Assembly (NCBI RefSeq): GCF_013376455.1
Contig: NZ_CP045504.1
Location: 4,051,001-4,115,000, forward strand
Source of the DNA: Desulfolutivibrio sulfodismutans DSM 3696
Lineage (GTDB): Bacteria > Desulfobacterota > Desulfovibrionia > Desulfovibrionales > Desulfovibrionaceae
Direction of reading: 5' to 3'
Length of the DNA: 64,000 nucleotides
Shown: positions 12,039-21,274 of the stretch, in pieces
How the letters are laid out: the number at the start of each line of letters is the position of its first letter
How positions within the stretch are numbered: position 1 is the first letter of the stretch
Made by a program: the position numbers and the translations under genes
Notes under the pieces: model-generated
The model's input: only the letters and a program-made list of their open reading frames with translations
What the model was told of the DNA's origin: nothing
Database searches by the model: none

Positions 12039-13232
12039 TTACTCAGCCACCAGCACGAAGGAGCCGGTCCGGCCGTCGGGGTTCATGGCGATCCTGGAGA
12101 CGAAGACGTCTTTCTGTTCGACCTCCCCGGAGGGCAGGATGCGGATTTCGCCCAGCGGCGTCAGGAACGGGCCGCTGCGCAGGGCGGCGTTGACCGCCTG
12201 GCGCAGGGCGGAAAGCTCGAATTCCCCGGCCTTTTTTCCGGATTCCTTCTCCACCCGGGCCACGGCCTCGGCGATGACCTGGACCGCCGTATAGGCCTGG
12301 GCCGAGAACTGGCCCGGGGTCTTGTGATATGCCGCCTGAAAGTCGCGGACGAAGCCCTGGTTGGCCGGGTTTGCGGCCACGGCGTCGGGACTGTAGGCCT
12401 GGGCCACCAGGATGCCGTCGCATTGCGCCCCGCACACCGGAAAGATGTTGGTGGAATTGAGCCCGTTGCCGCCGACGATGAGCCCTGCATAGCCCTTTTG
12501 GCGCAATTGCCTGACGAGGGCGCCCGCATCGGCGGCCAGTCCGGAGATGATGGCCAGATCGGCCCTGGCCTCGAGCACGGCGGCAATCTGCGCGGTGAAA
12601 TCCGTGTCCGTGGTCTGGAATTTTTTCACGGCCACGGTGGTCAGGCCCATATTTTTGACGGCCTCCTGGAAAGTGGCGGTCTCCGAGGCGCAATAGGCGT
12701 CGTTGTGGGCGAAAAGCACGGCCACCCGGGAGATGGCCGGGTTGAGGCGCAGGGCCTGCCTGACCGAATGGGGGGCCACCTGGGACATGGGCGCGGAGAC
12801 GCGGCTCACGAAGGGCCCGATATCGGGAATCCCCGCCGCCGTGTTGGAGGGGGCCACGACCGGGGTCTTGGCCTGATCGGCCAGGGGATCGGCGGCAAAG
12901 GCCTGCTGGGACAGGGTGGGGCCGACGATGGCCACGACCTTGTCGGTTTCGAGCAGGGTGCGGAAGGCGTTGACGGCTCCGGCCTCGTCGCCGGCGGTAT
13001 CCCGGAAGATCAGGGTGATTTTGGTCCCGTTCGCGCCCATGGCGGCGTTATGCCGCGCCTGGGCGATTTTCGCCCCGTCCATCTGCTCCAGGCCGAACAG
13101 GGCGGCGTTGCTGGTCTGGGCCACGGCCAGGCCGATGGGAACGGGCGTGGCCGCGTTTTCAGCCTTTGCCGGGACGGCGGCGGCCAGGGCCAGGGTCAGG
13201 CCCAGAGTCAGAACGGACACAAGACGCAGCAT
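12039..13232 (-). CDS. Periplasmic branched-chain amino-acid-type ABC substrate-binding protein
   Basis: 397 residues. A signal peptide (1-24, ending AVPAKA) precedes a type I periplasmic binding fold of the LivJ/LivK family: IGLAVAQTS, AQARHNAAMG, then VVAIVGPTLSQQAFAA and VSRVSAPMSQVAPHS. GGAGATCACATG gives a good ribosome site. No permease or ATPase is nearby, so it is an orphan that either supplies a distant LivHMGF transporter or acts as a sensor. It lies 90 bases downstream of citrate synthase on the same strand. Confidence 0.88.
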   Translation of the reverse strand: MLRLVSVLTLGLTLALAAAVPAKAENAATPVPIGLAVAQTSNAALFGLEQMDGAKIAQARHNAAMGANGTKITLIFRDTAGDEAGAVNAFRTLLETDKVVAIVGPTLSQQAFAADPLADQAKTPVVAPSNTAAGIPDIGPFVSRVSAPMSQVAPHSVRQALRLNPAISRVAVLFAHNDAYCASETATFQEAVKNMGLTTVAVKKFQTTDTDFTAQIAAVLEARADLAIISGLAADAGALVRQLRQKGYAGLIVGGNGLNSTNIFPVCGAQCDGILVAQAYSPDAVAANPANQGFVRDFQAAYHKTPGQFSAQAYTAVQVIAEAVARVEKESGKKAGEFELSALRQAVNAALRSGPFLTPLGEIRILPSGEVEQKDVFVSRIAMNPDGRTGSFVLVAE

Positions 13233-13322
13233 GTGATCTCCAGGGATGGGGCCGCAAGGAGAACGCGGCCGGATTGGCGGGAGGGCCGGTATGCCGCCCC
13301 CGCGCGCAGGGTGCGACGCCGT

Positions 13323-14642
13323 TTAAGCGTTTTCGCGATCTTTCGCGGAAGCCGGGAGCCGCTGCTCCATGGGCAGAAAATCGCGCTGTTTCGGGCCGGT
13401 GTAGATCTGGCGCGGCCGGTGCAGGCGGATGGCCGGATCGCGGTATTCCTCGAACCAGTGGGCGATCCAGCCGGGCATGCGGCCGATGGCGAACATCACC
13501 GGGAACATGTTCACGGGGATGCCCAGGGCCCGCAAGATGATGCCCGAATAGAAATCCACGTTGGGGTACAGCCGCCGTTCCTGGAAGTAGTCGTCGGCCA
13601 GGGCCGCGTCCTCCAGTTCCTGGGCGATGTCCAGCAGCGGATCGGTGATGCCGGTGCTCATGAGCAGGTTGTGGGCGGCCTTTTTGAGCACCCGGGCCCG
13701 GGGATCGAAGTTGCGGTAGACCCGGTGCCCGAACCCCATGAGTCGGCATTCTTTCTTTTTCACCCGCTCCAGGAAATCCGAAACCCCGTATTGGCCCTGG
13801 CGGATGTTGTCGAGCATCTCGATGACCGCCGCGTTGGCCCCGCCGTGCAGTCGTCCCCACAGGGCGCAGATGCCCGACGACACCGAAGCGAAGAGGTTGG
13901 CCTGGGTGGACCCCACCATGCGCACCGTGGAGCAGGAGCAGTTCTGCTCGTGGTCGGCGTGGACGATCAGGAACAGGGACAGGGCGCTGACCGCCTGGGG
14001 CAGGGGCTCGAAGGGCCGGTTGGGCATGGAGAACATCATGTGCAGGAAGTTGCGGCAGTAGCTTAAGTCCGGGTTGGGGTACATGAACGGCAGACCCCGG
14101 GACTTGCGATAGCTGAAGGCCGCAATGGTGCGCACCTTGCTCACCAGTTTGGCCGCGGCCAGCCGGAATTCGTGCAGGTTCAGGATCTCCAGGAGTTCCG
14201 GATGGTAGCTGCCCAGGGAGTTGATGACCGCCGAGAGGATGGCCATGGGCTCGCCGTTGGGCGGAAAGCCGTCGAAGTGGTGCAGAAGATCCTCGTGCAA
14301 AAGCTCATGCTCGGACAAAAGCGCCCGGAAGGCCGTGCGCTCCTCGGTGGTGGGCAGTTCCCCGAAGATGAGCAGCATGGCGGTCTCGATAAACGAGCTT
14401 TTTTCGGCCAACTGTTCGATGGGATAGCCCCGGTGGCGCAGGATGCCGCGTTCCCCGTCCACGAAGGTGATGGAGCTTTTACAGGAACCGGTGTTGGCGT
14501 ACCCGGGGTCGTAGGCCACGTATCCGGTGAGCCGACGCAGATCGGTGACGTCAATGCCGATTTCGCCCTCGCTGCCCACATGCACGGGCAATTCGAAGGA
14601 TCTGCCCCCGATGGTCAGGGTTGCGGTCTTGGCCTGGCCCAT
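13323..14642 (-). CDS. gltA: Citrate synthase (Si type)
   Basis: 439 residues from ATG 14642, which follows a strong AGGAGG. It condenses oxaloacetate and acetyl-CoA. The catalytic elements are visible: the first His in WGRLHGGANAAVIEML, the second in LMGFGHRVYRNFDPRA, and the Asp region NVDFYSGIILRALGIP. The small N-terminal all-beta segment typical of hexameric type II enzymes (TATLTIGGRSFELPV) is present. Many Desulfovibrio use an unrelated Re-citrate synthase, so a classical enzyme is worth noting. Its C terminus matches the family. Confidence 0.95.
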   Translation of the reverse strand: MGQAKTATLTIGGRSFELPVHVGSEGEIGIDVTDLRRLTGYVAYDPGYANTGSCKSSITFVDGERGILRHRGYPIEQLAEKSSFIETAMLLIFGELPTTEERTAFRALLSEHELLHEDLLHHFDGFPPNGEPMAILSAVINSLGSYHPELLEILNLHEFRLAAAKLVSKVRTIAAFSYRKSRGLPFMYPNPDLSYCRNFLHMMFSMPNRPFEPLPQAVSALSLFLIVHADHEQNCSCSTVRMVGSTQANLFASVSSGICALWGRLHGGANAAVIEMLDNIRQGQYGVSDFLERVKKKECRLMGFGHRVYRNFDPRARVLKKAAHNLLMSTGITDPLLDIAQELEDAALADDYFQERRLYPNVDFYSGIILRALGIPVNMFPVMFAIGRMPGWIAHWFEEYRDPAIRLHRPRQIYTGPKQRDFLPMEQRLPASAKDRENA

Positions 14643-15119
14643 GCGAACCTCCTGTGAAACGGCTGCCGGTCGGCGACCGGCCCGGCATCGGGCCGATCCG
14701 CTCCATGCGCCGGAATTCCCCGCCGGGGAGTGCAAAAAATAACGGCGTGCAACAAAATGCCCTTGAAAAAAAGGGTGGCGTTTTTCAAGGGGCGCTTCAG
14801 GCGCGTGACGGACAAAAGGCCGGAAAACCCTAAAGCTTCAGGCCTGAAGGAAACCATATCCAATTTCCTCCCGACTGTCTTCCCCTTGGGACGGCGGCTT
14901 TGCCTCGCGGCGCAATCCGGCTGGAAGGGTGCGCCGTTTACTTCCGGCGGGCATTGTTTTATTTCATGGCACGGGATACTGGCATGCGCTCATGCATCGG
15001 CCGCTTACGGCCGCTTTGCCTGCCCCTCCCGTCCGGATTCGACTGTGGCGCCAGGTGTTGCAGTTGTGCAGCCGCATGTCGGCAAGCCCGCAGACCCACG
15101 AAATGTCCAAGGACGACAC
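14643..15119. other. Divergent intergenic region between gltA and gspD
   Basis: No gene is supported. The main feature is an inverted repeat, CCCTTGAAAAA (14760-14770) with TTTTTCAAGGG (14781-14791), which has 11-bp perfect arms. It sits about 120 bases upstream of gltA and 330 bases upstream of gspD. A weak promoter may lie around 14955-14990 facing gspD. Confidence 0.45.
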
Positions 15120-17306
15120 ATGGCCCGGGATCGTGAACATGCCCCTGTGACCCCCCTTCCGGGGATTTTTCCCCGTGCCGTCGGCCAGGCGATCCTGGTT
15201 TCGTGGCTGGGGCTGTGCCCGGGAGGGACGCCGACCGTCTGGGCCGCCGCCGTAACCGCCATCCCGGACATGGCGGCGGATATGGTCAAGGGCGACCCCC
15301 AGCCCGCAGCTCCGGCGGACAGGCCCCGGCCCGAGCCTGCGGGGGGCAACGGCAGCGGGACGGTCCCGCCGATCGGCGACGACATGTCCGTGATCATGGA
15401 CTTCGACAATGTGGACATCCGGGTGTTCATCAAATTCATCAGCGATCTGACGGGAAAGAATTTTGTGGTGGGCGACGACGTGCGGGGCAACGTGACCGTC
15501 ATCTCCCCCAAGAGCATGGGCCCGGACGAGGCCTTTGCCGTCTTCGAGTCGGTCCTTGAGGTCAACGGCTTCACCATCGTGCCGTCCGGCGGCGTGCTCA
15601 AGGTGGTGTCCTCCAAGTCCGGCCGGACCATGAACACGGCCCAGCCCCGGGGGGCGGCCGTGAACAGCGACCGTCTGGTCACCCAGATCCTGACGCTCAA
15701 ATACGTCCAGGCCGCAGAGATCAAGCCCGTTTTGGCCCCAATGGTCTCGCCGGACGGCCTTTTGGCCGAATACCAGTCCACGGACACCCTGATCCTCATT
15801 GATTACGCCGCCAACGTCCGTCGCCTGCAAGACATTGTGGCCCAGATGGACGTCCCCCACGCCAGGGTCACGGTGTTTCCCCTGCGCCATGCCTCGGCGG
15901 CCAAGCTGGCCGAACGCCTGGGCAAACTGTGGGCCAGCCGCGGGGGAGGAAAGGAAGGCGGCGGCCGAGGCCCCTCCGTGGTGCCGGACGAACGCAGCAA
16001 TAGCATCGCCGTCATGGCCGGGCCGGAAGAAACCGCACAGATCGCCAGGGTCATCCGCGAACTCGACGAGCCCCAGCGCCGCGATCAGGGCAACGTCAAG
16101 GTCTACGCCCTGCAAAACGCCAATGCCGAGGAACTGGCCAAGGTTCTAAACGAACTGGCCGGACGGGTAACGGCCAGTTCGGAAAAGTCCGAGGACGGGT
16201 CGCAAAAGGCCCGGGCCACGGCCGAGGGCGTGCGCATCGTGCCCGACAAGGGCACCAACAGCATCCTGGTCACAGCCTCTCCCGAGGACATTGTCTTTTT
16301 CGACGATCTTATCGCCAAGCTCGACGTGCCCCGGCAACAGGTGTTCGTGGAGGCGGTGATCATGGAGGTGTCCACGGATCGGACCTTAAGCTACGGCGTG
16401 AACTGGGCCGCCGCCGGAAAGGTCAACGTGGGCGACAGCTCGGATGGCGGACTCGTGGTTGGGGGATACCAGCCCGACGGGGCCATCGATTCCTTCGTGG
16501 ACGACGCCCTGACCCTGCCCACCGGCTTTTCCGTGGGCATGGTCACCTTCCCGGTCACCATCGGCGACGTGACCTATTCCAATATCCAGGCCCTGATCAC
16601 GGCCTCCAAGGTGGACAACAAGGTCAACATCATCGCCACCCCCCAGCTCATGACCCTGGACAACGAGGAGGCCACCATCGTGGTGGCCGAGAACCGTCCC
16701 TTCCTGACCTCCACCCAGACCGGAACCAATGAGCTGGACCGAACCGTCCAGCAGTTCGAATACAAGGATGTGGGCACCACTCTGAAGGTCACCCCCCAGA
16801 TCAACAAGGGCGAGACCGTGCGCCTGAAGATCAAGCAGGAAACCAGCCGGGTGGACGCCCAGGAGACGGCCGAGACCGGCGTGCTCCAGCCGACCACCCG
16901 CAAACGCTCCACGGAGACCACGGTCCTGGTCAAAAACACCCAGACCATCGTCATCTCCGGGCTGATCGGCGAAAAGGCCTCGGACGGGGAGAACAAGGTG
17001 CCTGTCCTGGGGGACATCCCGGTCCTGGGCTGGCTTTTCAAGCGCAAATCCACGGCCTCGGAAAAAACCAATCTTTTGGTGTTCATCACCCCGCGCATCT
17101 CCTCGGCGGCAGGCGCGATCAACGCCCTGTACCGGGAAAAAAGCGAGCAAATGGAGCAGACCGTTAGGGAGTTCAACGAAGACGTCGGCAAAAAGCCCCC
17201 GGCGGACGCCCCGAAGGCCACTCCTCCCGGTCGCAAGGCCTTTGACAACGAAATCGACCCGATCCAGAAACCGCTCATGTCCTATGGGCCGGCCCTGGAC
17301 AATTGA
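15120..17306 (+). CDS. gspD: Type II secretion secretin GspD
   Basis: 728 residues from ATG 15120, preceded by AAGGA at proper distance. A signal-like segment ends near TVWA. The N0 domain (MDFDNVDIRVFIKFISDLTGKNFVV) and N1-N3 modules (LKYVQAAEIKPVLAPMV; FPLRHASAAKLAERL; YALQNANAEELAKVLNEL) follow. The secretin core then includes VEAVIMEVSTDRTLSYG, KVNIIATPQLMTLDNEEA, TVVVAENRPF-like and PVLGDIPVLGWLFK. It forms the outer-membrane channel of type II secretion. Its TGA overlaps a TTG by one base pair step at the gspE junction. Confidence 0.95.
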   Translation: MARDREHAPVTPLPGIFPRAVGQAILVSWLGLCPGGTPTVWAAAVTAIPDMAADMVKGDPQPAAPADRPRPEPAGGNGSGTVPPIGDDMSVIMDFDNVDIRVFIKFISDLTGKNFVVGDDVRGNVTVISPKSMGPDEAFAVFESVLEVNGFTIVPSGGVLKVVSSKSGRTMNTAQPRGAAVNSDRLVTQILTLKYVQAAEIKPVLAPMVSPDGLLAEYQSTDTLILIDYAANVRRLQDIVAQMDVPHARVTVFPLRHASAAKLAERLGKLWASRGGGKEGGGRGPSVVPDERSNSIAVMAGPEETAQIARVIRELDEPQRRDQGNVKVYALQNANAEELAKVLNELAGRVTASSEKSEDGSQKARATAEGVRIVPDKGTNSILVTASPEDIVFFDDLIAKLDVPRQQVFVEAVIMEVSTDRTLSYGVNWAAAGKVNVGDSSDGGLVVGGYQPDGAIDSFVDDALTLPTGFSVGMVTFPVTIGDVTYSNIQALITASKVDNKVNIIATPQLMTLDNEEATIVVAENRPFLTSTQTGTNELDRTVQQFEYKDVGTTLKVTPQINKGETVRLKIKQETSRVDAQETAETGVLQPTTRKRSTETTVLVKNTQTIVISGLIGEKASDGENKVPVLGDIPVLGWLFKRKSTASEKTNLLVFITPRISSAAGAINALYREKSEQMEQTVREFNEDVGKKPPADAPKATPPGRKAFDNEIDPIQKPLMSYGPALDN

Positions 17307-17326
17307 CGCCCGGGATTTTTCCCGCC

Positions 17327-19111
17327 ATGTCCATACCGTCGCCGCCCCCACCTCCCACGCCCTTAGCCGATCAGGCGGAATTGGCTGTGCCGGGCGACGC
17401 CCCGGCCGAAAGCCCCGGCTTCTGGGACGGCGTGCTGTGCGCCGCCGGGCTTGCGGAGGCGGACGCCCGCCAGGCCCTTGCCGCCTGGGGAGAGGCGCCC
17501 GGAGACGATTCCCCTGCCGCCGCCTGCGTCGCCAAGGGGCTTGTGGACGAAGAGGAACTGCTTTCGGCCCTGGCGGCCGTTGCCGGGCTCGACGTCTGGC
17601 TGCGCATCCCGGCCGAGGCCCTGGACCCGGAACTGGTGCGCGGGTTGCCTATCGCCTATCTCAAGCGCAATCTGGCCCTGCCCCTGCGGCAGGGGGAGCA
17701 GGGGACGGTCCTGGCCATGTTCGATCCCACCCGGGTGGAGGCGGCCGACGAGATCCGGCGTGTTCTGGGGCTTGCCCGGCTGCCGGTGGCCCTGGCCCCC
17801 CAGGCGGAGATCCTGACCGCCATCGGCCGCACCTACGGCCAGGCCGACGAGTCGTCGGACACCATCATCCGCGACGTGGACCAGGGGCTTGCCGAACGGT
17901 TTTTTGCGGGCATTGAGGACGTTCCGGGAGGGGATCTGCTGGAGGAGACCAGCGAGGCCCCCATCATCAAGCTGGTGAACATGATCATCGCCAAGGCGGT
18001 GAAGAGCCGGGCCAGCGACATCCACGTAGAGCCCTATTCCGACGAGCTCAAGGTCCGCTACCGCCTCGACGGCGTGCTGCACAACGTCCACTCCCTGCCG
18101 CGCAGGCTTCACGCCGCCGTGCTTTCGCGCATCAAGGTCATGGCCCGCCTGGACATTGCGGAAAAGCGCCTGCCCCAGGACGGGCGCATGGAGATCAAAT
18201 TGGGCGACCGCTCGGTGGACATCCGCGTCTCGCTGATCCCCACCTCGGACGGCGAGCGGGCGGTACTGCGGCTTTTGGAGAAGCAGTCGCGGGTGCTGGG
18301 GCTTGAGGATCTGGGCTTCGGCCCGGCGGCTCTGGCCGACATGCGGCGTCTGGTCTCTTTCTCCCACGGCATGATCCTTCTGACCGGCCCCACGGGCAGC
18401 GGCAAGACCACCACCCTGTATGCGGCCTTAAATTCCATCAATTCCCCGGACAAAAACATCCTGACCATCGAAGATCCTGTGGAATACCGCCTGCCCGGGG
18501 TGGGGCAGATGCAGGTCAACCCCAAGATCGACCTGGATTTCGCCGCAGGCCTGCGTTCCCTGGTGCGCCAGGATCCGGACGTGATCATGATCGGGGAGGT
18601 GCGTGACCGGGAGACGGCGGATATCGCCGTGCAGGCGTCCCTGACCGGACACCTGGTCTTTTCCACGCTGCATACCAACGACGCCCCCACGGGCGTGGCC
18701 AGGCTTTTGGACATGGGCGTGGAGTCGTTTCGGCTGGCGTCCTGCCTGCGGGCCATCATCGCCCAACGCCTGGTGCGCGTGCTGTGCCCGGAGTGCAAGT
18801 CGGCCCGCAATCCCAGCGACGAGGAACTGGCCGAGATGCGTCTGGCCCGGGAGCAGGCCCCGGGGACCATCTGCTCCCCCGTGGGCTGCGAACTCTGTCT
18901 GGGGACGGGCTATCGGGGCCGCACGGCCATCCACGAGATCCTGCTGTTAAGCGAGGCCGTGCAGGAGCTGATCCTGACGACCTCCGACGCCAACCGGCTG
19001 CGGCATCTGGCCGTGACCGAGGGAATGACCACCCTGCGCGAGGCGGGCATCGCCAAGGTGCTGGCCGGGATCACCACCCTGGCCGAGGTGCGCCGGGCCA
19101 CCCTGGTGTGA
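17327..19111 (+). CDS. gspE: Type II secretion ATPase GspE
   Basis: About 594 residues from ATG 17327; a TTG at 17303 overlapping the gspD stop is an alternative start. An N-terminal MshEN/T2SSE domain (to about residue 150) precedes the motor. The motor has Walker A GPTGSGKTTTLYAA, an Asp box (TIEDPVEY), Walker B-like PDVIMIGEVRDRETA, and the His box (TGHLVFSTLHTNDA). A tetracysteine zinc motif follows, C-P-E-C ... C-E-L-C. It drives pseudopilus assembly. It is translationally close to gspD, but gspF and the pseudopilin genes are not in this window. Confidence 0.94.
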   Translation: MSIPSPPPPPTPLADQAELAVPGDAPAESPGFWDGVLCAAGLAEADARQALAAWGEAPGDDSPAAACVAKGLVDEEELLSALAAVAGLDVWLRIPAEALDPELVRGLPIAYLKRNLALPLRQGEQGTVLAMFDPTRVEAADEIRRVLGLARLPVALAPQAEILTAIGRTYGQADESSDTIIRDVDQGLAERFFAGIEDVPGGDLLEETSEAPIIKLVNMIIAKAVKSRASDIHVEPYSDELKVRYRLDGVLHNVHSLPRRLHAAVLSRIKVMARLDIAEKRLPQDGRMEIKLGDRSVDIRVSLIPTSDGERAVLRLLEKQSRVLGLEDLGFGPAALADMRRLVSFSHGMILLTGPTGSGKTTTLYAALNSINSPDKNILTIEDPVEYRLPGVGQMQVNPKIDLDFAAGLRSLVRQDPDVIMIGEVRDRETADIAVQASLTGHLVFSTLHTNDAPTGVARLLDMGVESFRLASCLRAIIAQRLVRVLCPECKSARNPSDEELAEMRLAREQAPGTICSPVGCELCLGTGYRGRTAIHEILLLSEAVQELILTTSDANRLRHLAVTEGMTTLREAGIAKVLAGITTLAEVRRATLV

Positions 19112-19138
19112 CCGAAGCCGCGGCGCGGGGCCAGAAGG

Positions 19139-20032
19139 CTATGGCTGCTCCGCAGGCGCCTGGCTTGCCGCCGCGCGGGCGGCTTCGAACTCGCGTCTGG
19201 TCATGCCCTTGCCGCCTTCTCCGTCGGGGGGGATGACCATCTCCTCCATGGAGTCGGTGTTCTGGTTGGCGGAGGCCACGGCGGCTTCAAATTCGCGCTT
19301 GGTCATGCCCTTGCCGCCCTCCCCGTCGGGCGGGATGACCTCCACGTCCATGGGGTCGATGTTCTGGTTGGCGGCGGCCACGGCGGCTTCGTATTCACGC
19401 CGGGTCATGCCCTTGCCGCCCTCCTCGTCGGGGGGGATGACCATTTCGTCCATGGGATCGACATTCTGGCTGGCGGCGGCCATGGCGGCTTCGTATTCGC
19501 GCCTGGTCATGCCCTTGCCTTCTTCGTCGGGCGGGATGACCATTTCGTCCATGGGATCGACGGACGCCTCGGGGCCTTTGGCAAGGGCGTCTTCGTCGGC
19601 GAGGCCGGTCGGAGGATTCCCGGCGTCCTCACCCAGCCCGGGTTTTTTTGCTGGAGGCGGGGCGCCCACGGGGCGCAGGGTGATGGTCTTGTGCGGGGCG
19701 TCCATCATAAGCGCGTAATTATTCAGGGAAAGTTTCTGGGCCAACCGTCTGGCGGCCGCCTCGGCATCGAGTCGGGAAATCCGCAGGGTCAGGGGCGTGT
19801 CCAGGTATTTTTCATCGATGACCACGGTGAATCCGGTCTGCTCGTGGATCTTCTTCAAGATGTCGGCCAGGCGCATGGTTTTGGCGTCAATGGTCACGAG
19901 CTGGGCCGGGGCCGTCTGTGTCGCGCCTGCCCCGGGGGAGGCGGCCTGGGCCGGGCCGGGGATGGCGCCCAGACACGCCAGGCTCAGGGCGGAAAGGAGT
20001 ACGAGGCGTCGAAGTGGGGTGTATGCGGCCAT
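19139..20032 (-). CDS. STN-domain exported protein with four tandem acidic repeats
   Basis: 297 residues from ATG 20032 (a TTG at 20074 overlapping the gspC stop is possible). A signal peptide (LLSALSLACLGAIPGPAQA) precedes an STN/secretin N0-like domain: LVTIDAKTMRLADILKKIHEQ, VVIDEKYLDTPLTLRIS, AAARRLAQKLSLNN. The C-terminal half is four tandem copies of about 33 residues with the core DPMDEMVIPPD, then GGKGMTRREYEAA and a linker AAxQN. In DNA this is a ~99-base repeat over about 19150-19560. It follows gspC, so I infer a periplasmic T2SS accessory. I know no described protein with these repeats. Confidence 0.75.
   Translation of the reverse strand: MAAYTPLRRLVLLSALSLACLGAIPGPAQAASPGAGATQTAPAQLVTIDAKTMRLADILKKIHEQTGFTVVIDEKYLDTPLTLRISRLDAEAAARRLAQKLSLNNYALMMDAPHKTITLRPVGAPPPAKKPGLGEDAGNPPTGLADEDALAKGPEASVDPMDEMVIPPDEEGKGMTRREYEAAMAAASQNVDPMDEMVIPPDEEGGKGMTRREYEAAVAAANQNIDPMDVEVIPPDGEGGKGMTKREFEAAVASANQNTDSMEEMVIPPDGEGGKGMTRREFEAARAAASQAPAEQP
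19150..19560 (-). repeat. Four tandem ~99-bp in-frame coding repeats
   Basis: Each unit encodes the PMDEMVIPPD ... EGGKGMTRREYEAA motif. The copies differ mainly in conservative codons (Y/F, M/V, DEE/DGE), and one lacks a single Gly codon. They are the acidic/basic repeat tail of the STN protein, not a CRISPR array. Confidence 0.85.
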
Positions 20033-20070
20033 GGAGCGTCTCGGGGTGCGCCCGGGGGCGGCTTGTCCGG

Positions 20071-20637
20071 TCAACCGGGTTTTTTTGGGGTGTTTTGCGG
20101 CGGCGCGGGTTGGCGGGGCGCCCTGGGCGCGCGGTCTCCGCCCTTGAAGGGCATGACGAGCACGGCGGCGGTCCCGTTTTCCTCTATAACGACCTTATGG
20201 CGCAGAATACGCTTTATCAAGATTTTTCCAACCAGATCCCCTTCGTGGAAAATATCCTGTTTGCCGGTCTTTTTGTCGATGATGACGGCCATGTTGTCAA
20301 AGCCGTCGGGGCGGATCATGGTTCCGGCCAGGGCGATGCCCACGTTTTGCGAGGCCAGGGGAAGTCCCTCGGCGGAAATCGGGCCGGACTCCCGGGGGGC
20401 TGCGGCGTCTTTACGAGAATGAAACAGGCTGTCCCGGGGGACGGTGTCGTCTCCGACGGCCTTGGAGGCGTTTGGCCGCCCAGGGGCCGAAGCCGGGAGC
20501 ACGGGGTCGGCCAGCCCCAGACGGTAGGTTGCGTAGGACACAACCACGTTGGCGCCGAAATGTGCGATAATGGCGCATATCGAAAGCGCCATGCCCCATG
20601 TCAGGGCTTTGCGGGCCAGGATGTGGCGTCGGGACAA
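20071..20637 (-). CDS. gspC: GspC-like inner-membrane type II secretion protein without a PDZ domain
   Basis: 188 residues from a TTG at 20637, chosen because AGGAGT lies 8 bases upstream; a further TTG at 20685 has no ribosome site. A transmembrane segment (ALSICAIIAHFGANVVVSYA) is followed by a linker and the GspC homology region: VGIALAGTMIRPDGFDNMAVIID, then KTGKQDIFHEGDLVGKILIKRILRHKVVIEENG. That domain contacts GspD N0. The C-terminal PDZ domain of classical GspC is replaced by a short Pro-rich tail. It is upstream of the STN gene and convergent with gspDE. Confidence 0.8.
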   Translation of the reverse strand: MSRRHILARKALTWGMALSICAIIAHFGANVVVSYATYRLGLADPVLPASAPGRPNASKAVGDDTVPRDSLFHSRKDAAAPRESGPISAEGLPLASQNVGIALAGTMIRPDGFDNMAVIIDKKTGKQDIFHEGDLVGKILIKRILRHKVVIEENGTAAVLVMPFKGGDRAPRAPRQPAPPQNTPKKPG

Positions 20638-20693
20638 GTGCGGGGACTCCTGGGCGCGCGGCGCGCCGGGTGTTTTTTCGGCCAATGAGTAAG

Positions 20694-20720
20694 ATTATCC
20701 CAAGCGGATGTCGTCGGCAA
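20694..20720 (-). promoter_or_regulatory. Possible promoter of the gspC/STN operon
   Basis: TTGCCG (20715-20720) and GATAAT (20694-20699) on the minus strand are 15 bases apart. The -10 is good but the spacing is short. Confidence 0.35.
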
Positions 20721-21102
20721 CCGTCACGACCCGTCACGACCCGTTCGCCGTGGCGGCCCACTGATGCGTTCCCCCAAAAACGTTGACGCCATGTCGTTTC
20801 AGGGGCATTGTCGGATCATGTAGGCAAGTGCCGTCCTGGCGTGTTTGAATGGCGCGCCCGAGGTGAACCGCATGGAATGCAAAAGACCCTGCCGTCCCCG
20901 GCGGGGGGAGCACGTCGCGCGGGAAGGGGCGGGTACAATGTGGCTGTCGTTTGAATGAAACAGGTGGGGATGGGTTTCATGCAATGCGGCGCATGGAAAA
21001 TATCAGGCCTGACTGCACAGCGGCGGCCTGCGACGGCGGCCCGCAGCGGTTCGTTTTGCCCCGGGCCGTCGCCGGTCGCCGCAGGCCGCCGGGCCCGGAC
21101 GC
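20721..21102. other. Intergenic region between gspC and tRNA-Pro
   Basis: No gene is supported. A tiny tandem repeat (CGTCACGACC twice) is at about 20722-20741. Nothing else stands out. Confidence 0.4.
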
Positions 21103-21142
21103 ATAAAAGAAAAGGGACGCGGCCTTCTGGTCGCGTCCCTTG
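21103..21142 (-). terminator. Rho-independent terminator after tRNA-Pro
   Basis: On the minus strand AAGGGACGCG and CGCGTCCCTT form a perfect 10-bp stem followed by TTCTTTT. Confidence 0.88.
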
Positions 21143-21150
21143 GAAAATCC

Positions 21151-21228
21151 TGGTCGGGATGAGTGGATTCGAACCACCGGCCTCTGCGTCCCGAACGCAG
21201 CGCTCTAGCCAAGCTGAGCCACATCCCG
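21151..21228 (-). tRNA. tRNA-Pro (anticodon CGG)
   Basis: 78 nt. Acceptor CGGGATG pairs with CATCCCG (C1-G72 is typical of bacterial tRNA-Pro). The anticodon loop TTCGGGA lies on a CTGCG/CGCAG stem, the T-loop is GGTTCGAATCC, and CCA is encoded. Confidence 0.95.
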
Positions 21229-21245
21229 ACAAATGGAAGACCGAC

Positions 21246-21274
21246 TACCTACACAACCCGCACGGACTTGGCAA
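21246..21274 (-). promoter_or_regulatory. Promoter of tRNA-Pro
   Basis: TTGCCA (21269-21274) and TAGGTA (21246-21251) on the minus strand are 17 bases apart and about 18 bases from the mature 5' end. Confidence 0.55.

Noticed and set aside
12324-14066. A 580-codon plus-strand frame across the substrate-binding protein and citrate synthase genes
   Set aside because: It is antisense to two well-supported genes and low in complexity.
19150-19560. Regularly spaced repeats as a CRISPR array
   Set aside because: The 99-base units are contiguous and coding, with no unique spacers and no cas genes nearby.
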